Positions 15,477 to 26,680 of a stretch of DNA of 44,922 bases are shown piece after piece. The notes below the pieces were generated by a model, which searched no databases, was not told where the DNA came from, and saw nothing but the letters and a program-made list of their open reading frames with translations. The position numbers were made by a program, and so were the translations under genes. Origin of the DNA: Deltaproteobacteria bacterium (GTDB lineage Bacteria; Desulfobacterota; Deferrimicrobia; Deferrimicrobiales; Deferrimicrobiaceae); contig JAKALO010000007.1 of assembly GCA_021824125.1 (NCBI GenBank), positions 1-44,922 of the forward strand, given 5' to 3'. How positions within the stretch are numbered: position 1 is the first letter of the stretch; the number at the start of each line of letters is the position of its first letter.

Positions 15477-15506
15477 TTCACAAAACGGCAGGTTACGCGG
15501 TATACT
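15477..15506 (+). promoter_or_regulatory. Sigma-70-type promoter for the holin-like gene
   Basis: TTCACA (15477-15482), 18 bp, TATACT (15501-15506): five of six bases match in both boxes. The -10 ends only seven bases before the ATG at 15514, and no Shine-Dalgarno lies between, suggesting a leaderless message. Confidence 0.6.
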
Positions 15507-15513
15507 CCACAGT

Positions 15514-15852
15514 ATGCCCTTCCTCGTCCGCATGGGTGCGAACGCGATCGCCATCCTGCTCATCGCCTACCTTCTTCCCGCGGTGATGAGGGCGGACGGC
15601 TACATGGCGGCGATTGCCGCGGCATTCGTCCTCGGACTGGTCAACGCGATCGTCAGGCCGATCCTGGTTCTCCTCACGCTCCCGGTGACCGTGTTCACGC
15701 TGGGTTTCTTTCTGTTCGCGATCAACGGGTTCCTCCTGTGGCTCGTCACCGCCGTCGTCCCCGGCTTCCACGTCGGCGGCTTCTGGGGAGCGGTGGCCGG
15801 CTCGGTGCTGATCAGCGTGATTTCCTGGGTGCTGACGAGAGTGGTCGCGTGA
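15514..15852 (+). CDS. Phage holin family IV-like four-TM membrane protein
   Basis: 112 residues from ATG 15514; the longer track start at 15382 is inside the LOG gene. Four hydrophobic segments can be seen: about 7-25 (GANAIAILLIAYLLP), 30-50, 55-80 (PILVLLTLPVTVFTLGFFLF) and 88-108. The 'GLVNAIVRPILVLLTLPVTV' signature and TLGFFLF-x-NGFLLW are typical of the YvlD/Phage_holin_4_2 family. Despite the name, chromosomal members are widespread small membrane proteins of unknown role. Its stop overlaps the GTG start of the beta-CASP nuclease (GTGA), so the two are translationally coupled. No lysis genes are near, so this is not a phage remnant. Confidence 0.88.
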   Translation: MPFLVRMGANAIAILLIAYLLPAVMRADGYMAAIAAAFVLGLVNAIVRPILVLLTLPVTVFTLGFFLFAINGFLLWLVTAVVPGFHVGGFWGAVAGSVLISVISWVLTRVVA

Positions 15853-17249
15853 GCGTCCTCGTCACCTTCCTTGGGGGCGCGCGGGAGGTGACCGGATCCT
15901 GCATGCTCGTGCAGGCCCCCGGGGCCCGGTTCCTGGTCGACTGCGGGATGTTCCAGGGGGGCGAGGAGGCCGACCGGAAGAATTCGCGGCCGTTTCCCGC
16001 GGCCCTCTCCTCGATCGACTTCGTCTTGTCGACGCACGCCCACCTGGACCATTCGGGCCTTCTCCCGAAGATCGCGCGGGACGGCTTCCGCGGGCCGATC
16101 TACTCCACTTCGGCGACCGCCGATCTCCTGAAGGTGATGCTGCCGGACTCGGGCCACATCCAGGAGAGGGAGGCGGAATGGCAGACCCGGAGGGCCCTGC
16201 GGGCGGGAAGGCGCGACGGCCGGCCGCTCTACACGGAGGCGGACGCGCTGGCGGTTTTCCCGCTCCTGAAACCCGTCCCGTACGGGGAGGAAATCTCCCC
16301 GGCCCCGGGCATCCGCGTGCGATTCCTGGACGCGGGACACATCCTGGGGTCGGCGATCGTGTCGGTTGCGGTCCGCGACGACGGGAGGGAAAAAACGCTC
16401 GTCTTCAGCGGGGACCTGGGTCACCGGGGGCTCCCCATAGTCCGGGACCCGGCGACCGTCGAGCGGGCCGACGTCCTGGTGATGGAGTCCACCTACGGAA
16501 ACCGGCTGCACAAGGGGATGGGGGAAACGATCGAGGAGTTCCTCCACGCGCTGACGGACACCCTGCAGCGCAAGGGCGGCAACGTGATCATCCCGTCCTT
16601 CGCGGTCGGGCGCGCGCAGGACATCCTGTACCTGCTCGCCGATCTCACCCGGAAGGGGAGGATTTCCGGGCTCACCCTGTACATCGATTCGCCGCTGGCG
16701 GCGGAGGCCACGCGAATCACCCTGCGCCACCCGGAATGTTTCGACGAGGAGACGCGGAAGGTGCTGGAGTGGAGGGAGGAAAACCCGGAGGCGCTCCGGG
16801 TGGTCGCGACGGCGAACTCCCAGGAGTCCATGGCGCTCAACTCGATCCGGGGGGGCGCGATCATCCTTGCAGGGAGCGGTATGTGCACGGCCGGGAGGAT
16901 CAAGCACCACCTCAAGCACAACCTGTGGCGCAAGGAGTGCAGCGTCGTCATCGTGGGGTTCCAGGCCGAGGGGACCCTCGGCCGCCGCATAGTCGACGGC
17001 GCCCGGTGGGTCCGGATCTTCGGGGATGACATCGCCGTGGCGGCTGACATCTACACGATCGGAGGCCTTTCGGCTCACGCCGACCGGGACGGCCTGCTCG
17101 CCTGGGCCGGTAATTTCCGCGATCCACCGGCGAGGGTCTTCGTGGCGCACGGCGAGGAGTCGGTGTCGATCGGGTTCGCGCAGACGCTGCGGGACCGGTT
17201 GCGATGGAACGCCGAGGTACCGGATCCCGGACAACCTTTCGAGGTCTGA
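15849..17249 (+). CDS. Metallo-beta-lactamase/beta-CASP RNA-processing exonuclease-like protein
   Basis: 466 residues from GTG 15849, overlapping the holin-like stop. Metal-binding motifs are intact: 'LVDCGMFQGG', 'STHAHLDHSG' (HxHxDH near residue 60), 'LDAGHILGSAIV' and 'VFSGDLGHRGLPI'. The beta-CASP insertion follows ('ESTYGNRLHKGMGETIEEFL', 'FAVGRAQDILYLL', 'DSPLAAEATRI', 'SGMCTAGRIKHHL'). The C-terminal RMMBL segment has 'GGLSAHADRDGLLAWAGNF' and 'VFVAHGEESVSIGFAQTLRDR'. This is the CPSF73/Ysh1-like group, which acts on RNA as an endo- or 5'-exonuclease with two zinc ions. It lacks the C-terminal dimerisation domain of RNase J. Target RNAs are unknown. Confidence 0.92.
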   Translation: MSVLVTFLGGAREVTGSCMLVQAPGARFLVDCGMFQGGEEADRKNSRPFPAALSSIDFVLSTHAHLDHSGLLPKIARDGFRGPIYSTSATADLLKVMLPDSGHIQEREAEWQTRRALRAGRRDGRPLYTEADALAVFPLLKPVPYGEEISPAPGIRVRFLDAGHILGSAIVSVAVRDDGREKTLVFSGDLGHRGLPIVRDPATVERADVLVMESTYGNRLHKGMGETIEEFLHALTDTLQRKGGNVIIPSFAVGRAQDILYLLADLTRKGRISGLTLYIDSPLAAEATRITLRHPECFDEETRKVLEWREENPEALRVVATANSQESMALNSIRGGAIILAGSGMCTAGRIKHHLKHNLWRKECSVVIVGFQAEGTLGRRIVDGARWVRIFGDDIAVAADIYTIGGLSAHADRDGLLAWAGNFRDPPARVFVAHGEESVSIGFAQTLRDRLRWNAEVPDPGQPFEV

Positions 17250-17375
17250 ACACGTTGCGCGCCCGGCGGTGACTTCGTCGGCAACGTTGCGGAGCGCCGC
17301 CGGATGATGTTTACTATTGCGGGAAAAACTTCCTGTTGATGGTTTCGGCGGGACATCCGAATACGGGGGGCGTGC

Positions 17376-20576
<3,201 letters not shown>

Positions 20577-20594
20577 GCGGCATGCGTTCCCCTG

Positions 20595-20606
20595 CGGCTG
20601 CGCCGC
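20595..20606. repeat. Short palindrome shared with 27145-27156
   Basis: CGGCTGCGCCGC (CGGC-TGCG-CCG-type hairpin) lies between carB and the PfkB gene and recurs exactly at 27145. The flanks differ. It may be a REP-type core or chance in GC-rich DNA. Confidence 0.35.
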
Positions 20607-20628
20607 GGAGCGAAAGGAGAGCGCCGGG

Positions 20629-21540
20629 ATGAGCCTTCTGGTCGTGGGATCGATGGCGTTCGACAGCATCAAGTCCCCCTTCGGGGCGGTGGAGAAGGTC
20701 ATCGGCGGCTCCGCCACCTACTTCTCCCTGGCGGCCAGTTACTTCGCCCCTGTACGCCTCGTCTCCGTGGTGGGGAAGGACTTCCCGGCGGGGGTGATCG
20801 ACATGCTCGCCGCGCGGTCCATCGACACGAGCGGCCTGCGGATCGCCGAGGGGGAAACCTTCCGATGGAAAGGGTATTACGAGTACGATCTTAACACCGC
20901 CCATACCCTCGAGACCGAGCTCAACGTCTTCAAGGACTTCGCTCCCGTCCTGCCGGATTCGTTCCGTGACAGCCCGTACGTGTTCCTGGGCAACATCGAC
21001 CCCCGCCTCCAGATGGACATCCTGAGGCAGGTCAGGAAGCCCAGGCTGGTCGCGCTCGACACGATGAACTACTGGATAGGGAACAGCCCGGGGCCTCTGC
21101 GCGAGGTGATCGGCAAGGTCGACATCGTGGTCTTCAACGAAGGGGAGATCCGGGAGATTTCCGGGGAGTACAACCTCGTCAAGGCTGCGCGCGTCGTTAT
21201 GGGATGGGGGCCGGGCCGGGTCGTGATCAAGCGGGGGGAATACGGTGTCCTGCACATATCGGACGGGACGATGTTCGCGGCGCCGGCCTATCCCCTCGAG
21301 ACGATCTTCGATCCGACCGGCGCGGGCGACAGTTTCGCGGGGGGGTTCATGGGGTACCTCGCGTCGCGGGCCGGGACGGAACTCTCGGACATGGATTACC
21401 GGCTGGCGACCATGTACGGAAGCGCCATAGCCTCCTTCACCGTCGAAGCGTTCAGCACGGAGCGGCTGCAGGGCCTGTCGAACGGGGACATAACAGAGCG
21501 GGTCGAATCCTTCCGGGCGCTTACCGAGTTCCAGGTATAG
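20629..21540 (+). CDS. PfkB/ribokinase family sugar or nucleoside kinase
   Basis: 303 residues; ATG 20629 follows GAAAGGAGAG. The ribokinase fold is clear: 'LLVVGSMAFDSIKSPFG' opens it, 'IGGSATYFSLAASYFAPVRL' is the substrate-side GG signature, and the catalytic anion-hole motif is 'FDPTGAGDSFAGGFMGYLA' near residue 225, with the aspartate general base present. It phosphorylates a hydroxymethyl group of a sugar, nucleoside or similar compound using ATP. Length and the short lid suggest the adenosine kinase/YdjH-like side of the family, but the substrate cannot be named. Position after carB suggests shared transcription, without obvious pathway logic. Confidence 0.9.
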   Translation: MSLLVVGSMAFDSIKSPFGAVEKVIGGSATYFSLAASYFAPVRLVSVVGKDFPAGVIDMLAARSIDTSGLRIAEGETFRWKGYYEYDLNTAHTLETELNVFKDFAPVLPDSFRDSPYVFLGNIDPRLQMDILRQVRKPRLVALDTMNYWIGNSPGPLREVIGKVDIVVFNEGEIREISGEYNLVKAARVVMGWGPGRVVIKRGEYGVLHISDGTMFAAPAYPLETIFDPTGAGDSFAGGFMGYLASRAGTELSDMDYRLATMYGSAIASFTVEAFSTERLQGLSNGDITERVESFRALTEFQV

Positions 21541-21660
21541 AAAGGCGTCGAAAACGAAATTGTAAGGCAAAATCACAAATCCGTTTTTTTCCGTTCGTCG
21601 CCCGGACATGGCCTGGGCGAAATAAATCCACATAAACAAGTAGTTAACAGTTTTATGGAT
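21541..21660. other. Intergenic stretch after the PfkB gene
   Basis: AT-richer than the surroundings. It contains TCGCCC/GGGCGA (21598-21603 with 21615-21620), a hairpin without a T-run, and a run of seven T at 21583-21590 without a preceding stem. No gene is seen. Confidence 0.5.
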
Positions 21661-21661
21661 A

Positions 21662-21677
21662 TGGCACGAAACTTGTT
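21662..21677 (+). promoter_or_regulatory. Sigma-54-like promoter for the candidate small RNA
   Basis: TGGCACGAAACTTGTT matches the sigma-54 pattern TGGCACG-N4-TTGCW at the -24 box in full, but the -12 box reads TTGT rather than TTGC, a change in a highly conserved base. Predicted start is about 21688. Confidence 0.45.
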
Positions 21678-21687
21678 GGTTGTTACC

Positions 21688-21789
21688 CGTGTCTAAAAAG
21701 AAAACGCTGATGAGCGTTCCCGGGAATCCCTCCTTCCGGGTTGAAGCAACGGCCCCGCGCCCCTCCTCGCGAGGCCGTTGTTTTTTTTT
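21688..21789 (+). ncRNA. Candidate small RNA with two CCCUCC-loop hairpins
   Basis: About 100 nt between the sigma-54-like promoter and a strong terminator, with no ORF of coding character. Three hairpins are visible in order. AACGCT-GATG-AGCGTT is 21703-21718. CCCGG/CCGGG (21719-21723 with 21736-21740), extended by AA/TT past a bulged G, exposes TCCCTCC. The terminator stem exposes CCCCTCCT. Both loops complement Shine-Dalgarno sequences of the GGAGGG type and resemble the anti-SD loops of cuckoo-type small RNAs. Expected action is pairing with ribosome-binding sites in trans; this is inferred from structure alone. Confidence 0.6.
21747..21789 (+). terminator. Intrinsic terminator
   Basis: CAACGGCC (21747-21754) pairs with GGCCGTTG (21773-21780), continued inside by CGCG/CGCG across a C/A mismatch, loop CCCCTCCT, then nine T (21781-21789). 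It is the strongest terminator in the window. Confidence 0.9.
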
Positions 21790-21994
21790 GTGCCAGGACC
21801 GTCCCGCCTTTTATGGTTTGGGTGAGGGCTTGGCAGAACCACAAAGGGATCGCGGTAATACGACCGGGATTGAGAAGCGCTCCTTTTTCCTTTGACCCGC
21901 GGGCTTCCCGGGGAATAGAATTTCGATAAAGGTTGCACGCGCATCCGCCGCCGTCCCGCCGTTCACCGGTTTTATCGGATTACAGGAGACAGGA
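21790..21994. other. Leader region of the Clp ATPase gene
   Basis: No gene is called; the overlapping 71- and 83-residue ORFs run through the terminator and lack start signals. A sigma-70-type promoter lies at 21892-21921, and AGGAGACAGGA precedes the ATG at 21995. Confidence 0.6.
21892..21921 (+). promoter_or_regulatory. Sigma-70-type promoter for the Clp ATPase gene
   Basis: TTGACC (five of six to TTGACA), 18 bp, TAGAAT (five of six to TATAAT). The leader of about 65 nt ends in a good ribosome-binding site. Confidence 0.6.
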
Positions 21995-24373
21995 ATGGCA
22001 GGCCTTTCCGGCGCATCAGGCTTGGCATGGCAGATCGCCGCCTCCGAAGCGGCCGCTTCACGTCACCCTTTCATCGAACGCGAGCACCTGCTGATAGGTC
22101 TCTGCAGCATCCACAAGGCCATCGGCCTGCTCCGGTTCTCCAAGCCCGGGACCTTGCCCATCGAGCATATCCGGGTCGACGCGGACCGGCTGGAGGGGAT
22201 TCTCGCGGAGCTGGGTATCTCCGCGTTGGCGTTCCGCCGCGGGGTACGCTCGAGGATTCGCCCCGGGCACGCGTACCACTCTTCGCCTGCGCTCCACAGG
22301 AGCGAGGCGTGCAAAAGGATCTTCGGCAGGGCGGAGGAGATCGCCGGCGGGGCGGGTTCCGAGGAGACCGGGCCGAACCACCTGCTCAAGGCCATCCTGG
22401 AGGACCCGGGCCCGATCATCACCTCCGTGCTCGTCGCGGCGGGGGTCACCCCCGAAGTGCTTCAACGGGAGCTCGCGTCCGGGAATACCGGGGAAAAGAA
22501 ACAGTCGTTGGGGCTGGAGGAGGGCGGGAGCGTCGCGACTTCCGGGGAACAACGCCCCACCGATACGCCCTTGCTGGACCGCTACGGCCGGGACATCACG
22601 AGGTCGGCCCGCGAACGGCGGCTGATGCCGTTCGTGGAATCGGATCGGACCCGCAACACGCTGCGCCAGCTCCTGAAGGTCCTGCTGATGCCCACAAAAA
22701 ACAACCCGGTGCTCGTCGGGGAGGCGGGTGTCGGCAAGACGGCGGTGGTCGAGGCGCTCGCGGAACGGATCGTCCTGGGACAGGACCGCTGGGTGCTCGG
22801 CGGGAAACGGCTCGTCGAGCTGTCGATGGCCGAGCTTGTGGCGGGGACCAAGTACCGGGGGGAATTCGAGGAGCGGTTGACCCGCCTGATCGAAGAGGTC
22901 CGTTCCCACCCCGAGGTGATCCTGTTCATAGACGAGTTCCACACGGTTATCGGGGCGGGACGCGCCGAGGGCGCTCCGATGGACGCCGGCAACATCATGA
23001 AGCCGTCGCTCGCCCGCGGCGAGCTTCGGTGCATCGGCGCGACGACGATCTCCGAGTACCGGCGCAGCGTGGAGAAGGACCCCGCCCTGGAGCGCCGTTT
23101 CCAGCAGATCCATGTCGTCGAACCCGGCCGGGACGAGACACTGGATATCCTGCTGGGCCTGCGCGCCCACCGGGAATCGCACTTCGGCGTCACGATCGAC
23201 GACGACGCGGTCTCCGCCGCGGTGGACCTCTCCATCCGGTTCGACCCGACGCACTTTCTGCCCGACAAGGCGATCGACCTGCTGGACCGTGCATGCGCCG
23301 AGTGCCGGCTGCCGCTGCTGTCCAGGGCCCTGGAGCCCGACAAAAGGGGTCCGATGGCGGTCGCCGTGGTCAAGCCCGAAGTCGTCGCCCACGTTGTCGC
23401 GGAGAAACTGGGGATCCCGCTGGAGGTCGTCCGCGGGGGGATGGGGGGAATGTCGGAGTCCCGCATACGCGGGCTCGAGGAGTACCTGAACCGGCACATC
23501 GTCGGTCAGGAGGCCGCCGTTTCCCGTGTGTGCCGCAGGCTGCTCCTGGCGCACGCCGGCCTTGGGGACCGTCGACGCCCCCTGGGCGTTTTCCTGTTCA
23601 TGGGCCCCTCGGGAGTCGGAAAGACCGAGCTGGCCCGACGGATGGCCGAATACCTTTTTTCCGACGACCGCGCCTTCATCCGGCTCGACATGTCCGAGTA
23701 CCAGGAGGACATGAGCGTCAGCCGCCTCGTGGGAACACCCCCGGGATACGTCGGGCACGAGGAGGGGGGACAGCTGACCGGACGTTTGCGGACGACGCCG
23801 TACGCGGTCGTCCTCTTCGACGAGATGGAGAAAGCGTCCCCTAGGGTCTACGACCTGTTCCTCCACCTGTTCGACGAAGGGAAGATCACCGACGGGCAGG
23901 GGCGGACGGCCGACGCCCGGAACGCGATCTTCGTCATGACCGGGAACATCCGCGTGAGGAAGGAGATGGGGTTCCTCGCGGGGGACCGCGCGGTGCTCGC
24001 CGACGGGGCGCTGGCGGAAGCGCGAAAGCGGTTCCGGACGGAGTTCCTCAACCGTATAGACGAGCAGATCGTCTTTCGCCCCCTGGTGCCGTCGGATGTC
24101 GGGAAGGTTCTCGACATCCACCTGTCGGAACTCGAGGAGCAGCTGCGCAACGTGCACGGGGTGGCGTTCCAGGTGGAGCCGGGAGCCAGGGAGTGGCTCG
24201 CCGTGGCCGGGTACAGCGAGGAATACGGCATCCGGGAACTGGGAAGAGTGATCGACCGCTTCGTCCGGGGGCCGATCGGCACGATGAGCGCGGACGGGGA
24301 GCTGGAGCAGCGGGCCGCCTCGGGACGGCCGCTGGTGCTTCGCCAATGGGCCGAAGGGATCCGCTTCGAATAG
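21995..24373 (+). CDS. ClpA-like AAA+ unfoldase (Hsp100, two ATPase modules)
   Basis: 792 residues. An N-domain of two Clp_N-like repeats spans about 5-150 ('HPFIEREHLLIGL', 'TGPNHLLKAILEDPG'). D1 (about 215-460) has Walker A GEAGVGKT near 242, Walker B 'VILFIDEFHTVIGAG' and 'GATTISEYRR'. D2 (about 500-790) has GPSGVGKT near 537, 'VVLFDEMEKA' and 'RFRTEFLNRIDEQIVF'. No coiled-coil M-domain lies between the modules, which separates it from ClpB and places it near ClpA/ClpC. 'KEMGFLAGD' near 655 occupies the place of the IGF/VGF loop that docks ClpP, so it probably feeds a protease. Neither clpS nor clpP is adjacent. It has its own promoter. Confidence 0.9.
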   Translation: MAGLSGASGLAWQIAASEAAASRHPFIEREHLLIGLCSIHKAIGLLRFSKPGTLPIEHIRVDADRLEGILAELGISALAFRRGVRSRIRPGHAYHSSPALHRSEACKRIFGRAEEIAGGAGSEETGPNHLLKAILEDPGPIITSVLVAAGVTPEVLQRELASGNTGEKKQSLGLEEGGSVATSGEQRPTDTPLLDRYGRDITRSARERRLMPFVESDRTRNTLRQLLKVLLMPTKNNPVLVGEAGVGKTAVVEALAERIVLGQDRWVLGGKRLVELSMAELVAGTKYRGEFEERLTRLIEEVRSHPEVILFIDEFHTVIGAGRAEGAPMDAGNIMKPSLARGELRCIGATTISEYRRSVEKDPALERRFQQIHVVEPGRDETLDILLGLRAHRESHFGVTIDDDAVSAAVDLSIRFDPTHFLPDKAIDLLDRACAECRLPLLSRALEPDKRGPMAVAVVKPEVVAHVVAEKLGIPLEVVRGGMGGMSESRIRGLEEYLNRHIVGQEAAVSRVCRRLLLAHAGLGDRRRPLGVFLFMGPSGVGKTELARRMAEYLFSDDRAFIRLDMSEYQEDMSVSRLVGTPPGYVGHEEGGQLTGRLRTTPYAVVLFDEMEKASPRVYDLFLHLFDEGKITDGQGRTADARNAIFVMTGNIRVRKEMGFLAGDRAVLADGALAEARKRFRTEFLNRIDEQIVFRPLVPSDVGKVLDIHLSELEEQLRNVHGVAFQVEPGAREWLAVAGYSEEYGIRELGRVIDRFVRGPIGTMSADGELEQRAASGRPLVLRQWAEGIRFE

Positions 24374-24416
24374 CGCGACGCCTGCGGGCGGGTCGATCAC
24401 CCCTCGTCAGTAATCG

Positions 24417-26507
24417 TTAATAGAGGACCTTCCGAACGACGTTCTCGTTGACGTCGGTGAACCAGATCGTCCCGGAAGTCCCCGCGATCCCCGTGGGCGC
24501 GTTGAGCAGGGCCTGGGAGGCTTCGCCGTCCCGGGTCGTCGCGGCCAAAGGGTCTCCCACGAACGTGGTGACGGTGGCCGCGGTGGTGATCCTGCGGATC
24601 GCGTGGTTTCCGGTGTCGGCCAGGTAGAGGACCGAACCGACCGCCGCGATGCCGCGCGGGGATGAAAACCGCGCCGAAGTTCCGGAGCCGTCCGCGTACC
24701 CGGAAACGGCGGTCGGGGCATCGGCTCCCGCGATCGTCGTCACCGCCGCCGCGAGGGAGTTTACGACCTTGCGGACCGCGTGGTTCCCCGTGTCCGCGAC
24801 GTACAGGTTGCTCCCGATGACGGCGATCCCCTCCGGCGAATTGAACGACGCGGAGGTCCCCGTAGGGTTGTTGCCGAATCCCGCCGCGCCGGTCCCGGCG
24901 AGCGTCGTCACCACCCCGGTTGCCATCACGATCTTGCGGACCGCGTGGTTCCCCGTGTCCGCGACGAAGAGCGAGACGCCGTCGGACGCGATCCCTTTCG
25001 GCGTGTTGAACCGGGCCGCCGTTCCAGTCGCGTTGACCAGGCCCGGGGTCCCGGACGTGCTTCCGGCGAACGTGGTGACCGCCCCGGCGGAAGTCACCTT
25101 CCGGACCGCGTGGTTCCCGGTGTCGGCCACGTAGAAAACGCCGTCGACCTCCACGATGCCCTGGGGGTTGGTGAACCGCCCGGATGTCCCGGTCCCGTCC
25201 GCGAATCCGGACACCCCGGGATACCCCGCGATGGACGTTACCGTGCCTGCGGAGGTTATTTTCCGGATCGTGTGGTTGCCCGTATCCGCGACGAACACGT
25301 TGTCCCCCAGGCCTGCGGCGCCCGCGGGTGCGCGGAAACGGGCCGAAGTTCCCGAACCGTCGATCGTGCCGGCCTGCGGCGGGTTGCCGGCCAGGGTCGT
25401 CGCGACCCCCGCCACGGTCACCCTGCGGACCGCGTGGTTCTGCGTGTCGGCTACGTACAGGTAAGTCCCGTTCGTCCCTATCCCCTTCGGCCCGTTGAAC
25501 CGGGCCGCCGCACCGGCGCCGTCCACGTGCCCGGCGGCAAGTGCGCCGCCCGCGAGGGTGGTGACGAAAGCCGACGCGTCGATCCTGCGAAGGACCTGGT
25601 TCCCGGTGTCGGCGACGTACAGGTCGGTTCCGATCGCAGCAATAGACGAGGGGGAAAAGAACCTTGCGAGCGATCCGGTCACATTGTCCGTGAAATCCTG
25701 GACCCCGGCCGTCCCGGCAAACGTCGTCACATCGCCGACCGCGCCGGACGGGGTGATTTCCCGGATCGTGTGGTTCCCGGTGTCGGCGACATAGACGTAG
25801 GAGCCGAGGCAGGCGACCCCTTCGGGCGAGGAAAAGCTCGCGGCGGTCCCCACCCCGTTGCCTGCTCCGGCAGCGCCGGATCCCGCGTAGGTCGTGGTCG
25901 CTCCCGTGGAGGCCACCACCTTCCTGATCTTGTGGTTTCCCGTGTCCGCGACGTAAAGTGCGGACCCGGCAAGGTCCGTCGCGATTCCCCTTGGCGAGTT
26001 GAACCGGACGAGGGTCGCCGTCGTGTTGTCGGTCGATCCCGCGTTCCCGGCGCTCCCCGCCACCGTCGTGACCGCCCCGGAGGTCGACACGATCTTGCGT
26101 ACGGTGTGGTTCCCGGTGTCGCATACGTAGAGCGTGGTGCCGACGGCCGTGATGCCGCCCGGGGATTTGAAGCGCGCGGCGGAGCCCGTTCCGTCCGTCG
26201 AGCCGGAGGCGCCGAAACTCCCCGCCAGGGTGGTGACGGACCCCGTCGCCGTGTCGATCTTCCGTATGACGTGGTTGGTGTTGTCGGCGACGTAGAGGTT
26301 GGAGCCGATCGCGGCAACGCCCAGGGGAGAGGCGAAACGCACCGTTGCCCCGGTGCCGTCGAAGTATCCCGTTCCCCCCGCGGCGCCGGCGAGCGTTGCG
26401 ACCGATTCCGCCTTTTCGTCTTCGATGGTCCCGCATCCGCAGGATCCCGCGGCCAGGAAAGCCAGCAGGACCGCAGCCGCGCACGATCTGAAGGGAAAAT
26501 GCACCAT
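24417..26507 (-). CDS. Exported lipoprotein with 12 NHL repeats
   Basis: 696 residues from the ATG at 26507, preferred over 26564 because AAGGAG stands just before it and it begins a lipoprotein-type signal (AAAVLLAFLAAGSC). The rest is a tandem array of about 55-residue NHL units, each with a 'FxSPxGIA' turn, a 'LYVADTGNHxVRKI' strand and a 'GxVTTLAG' strand. Eleven full copies of the VADTGNH motif (with VADNTNH, VCDTGNH, LADTGNH variants) and a final 'FTDVNENVVRKVLY' make twelve, enough for two six-bladed propellers. NHL propellers bind proteins, nucleic acid or glycans; this one should face the periplasm or surface. Convergent with the Clp gene. Confidence 0.88.
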   Translation of the reverse strand: MVHFPFRSCAAAVLLAFLAAGSCGCGTIEDEKAESVATLAGAAGGTGYFDGTGATVRFASPLGVAAIGSNLYVADNTNHVIRKIDTATGSVTTLAGSFGASGSTDGTGSAARFKSPGGITAVGTTLYVCDTGNHTVRKIVSTSGAVTTVAGSAGNAGSTDNTTATLVRFNSPRGIATDLAGSALYVADTGNHKIRKVVASTGATTTYAGSGAAGAGNGVGTAASFSSPEGVACLGSYVYVADTGNHTIREITPSGAVGDVTTFAGTAGVQDFTDNVTGSLARFFSPSSIAAIGTDLYVADTGNQVLRRIDASAFVTTLAGGALAAGHVDGAGAAARFNGPKGIGTNGTYLYVADTQNHAVRRVTVAGVATTLAGNPPQAGTIDGSGTSARFRAPAGAAGLGDNVFVADTGNHTIRKITSAGTVTSIAGYPGVSGFADGTGTSGRFTNPQGIVEVDGVFYVADTGNHAVRKVTSAGAVTTFAGSTSGTPGLVNATGTAARFNTPKGIASDGVSLFVADTGNHAVRKIVMATGVVTTLAGTGAAGFGNNPTGTSASFNSPEGIAVIGSNLYVADTGNHAVRKVVNSLAAAVTTIAGADAPTAVSGYADGSGTSARFSSPRGIAAVGSVLYLADTGNHAIRRITTAATVTTFVGDPLAATTRDGEASQALLNAPTGIAGTSGTIWFTDVNENVVRKVLY
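24440..26400 (-). repeat. Tandem DNA repeats of the NHL array (about 165 bp unit)
   Basis: The NHL units are conserved at DNA level. For example GCGTGGTTCCCCGTGTCCGC appears at about 24779 and 24941, and close variants (CGTGGTTCCCGGTGTCGGC) recur through the array. Such near-identity allows unit loss or gain by recombination. Confidence 0.7.
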
Positions 26508-26680
26508 GTCGCTCCTTCCCCGGACGCCTCGGTCCCCCGGCATTGTCCCTGCTATCTTATCCACTCCGTTATTGTACCTCCAGCGGTAAATCGATTATCG
26601 TTTGATGTGTGCAGGTCCGGACCCCGCGCCATGCGCGGACACGGGAAAACCCGGCAAGGGATTCCCATAAGGAGGGCGAG

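Noticed and set aside
15514-15852. Prophage lysis module suggested by the holin-like family name
   Set aside because: No endolysin, spanin or phage gene is near, and the family is common on chromosomes.
21680-21895. 71-residue ORF over the small RNA region
   Set aside because: It reads through a strong terminator, begins at a non-ATG codon without a ribosome-binding site and has no recognisable domain.
22058-24400. 780-residue minus-strand ORF
   Set aside because: It is antisense to the Clp ATPase, whose motifs are intact on the plus strand.
24440-26400. CRISPR-like array suggested by regular repeats
   Set aside because: Units are about 165 bp, lie in frame and encode NHL repeats; there are no short identical repeats with unique spacers and no cas genes.
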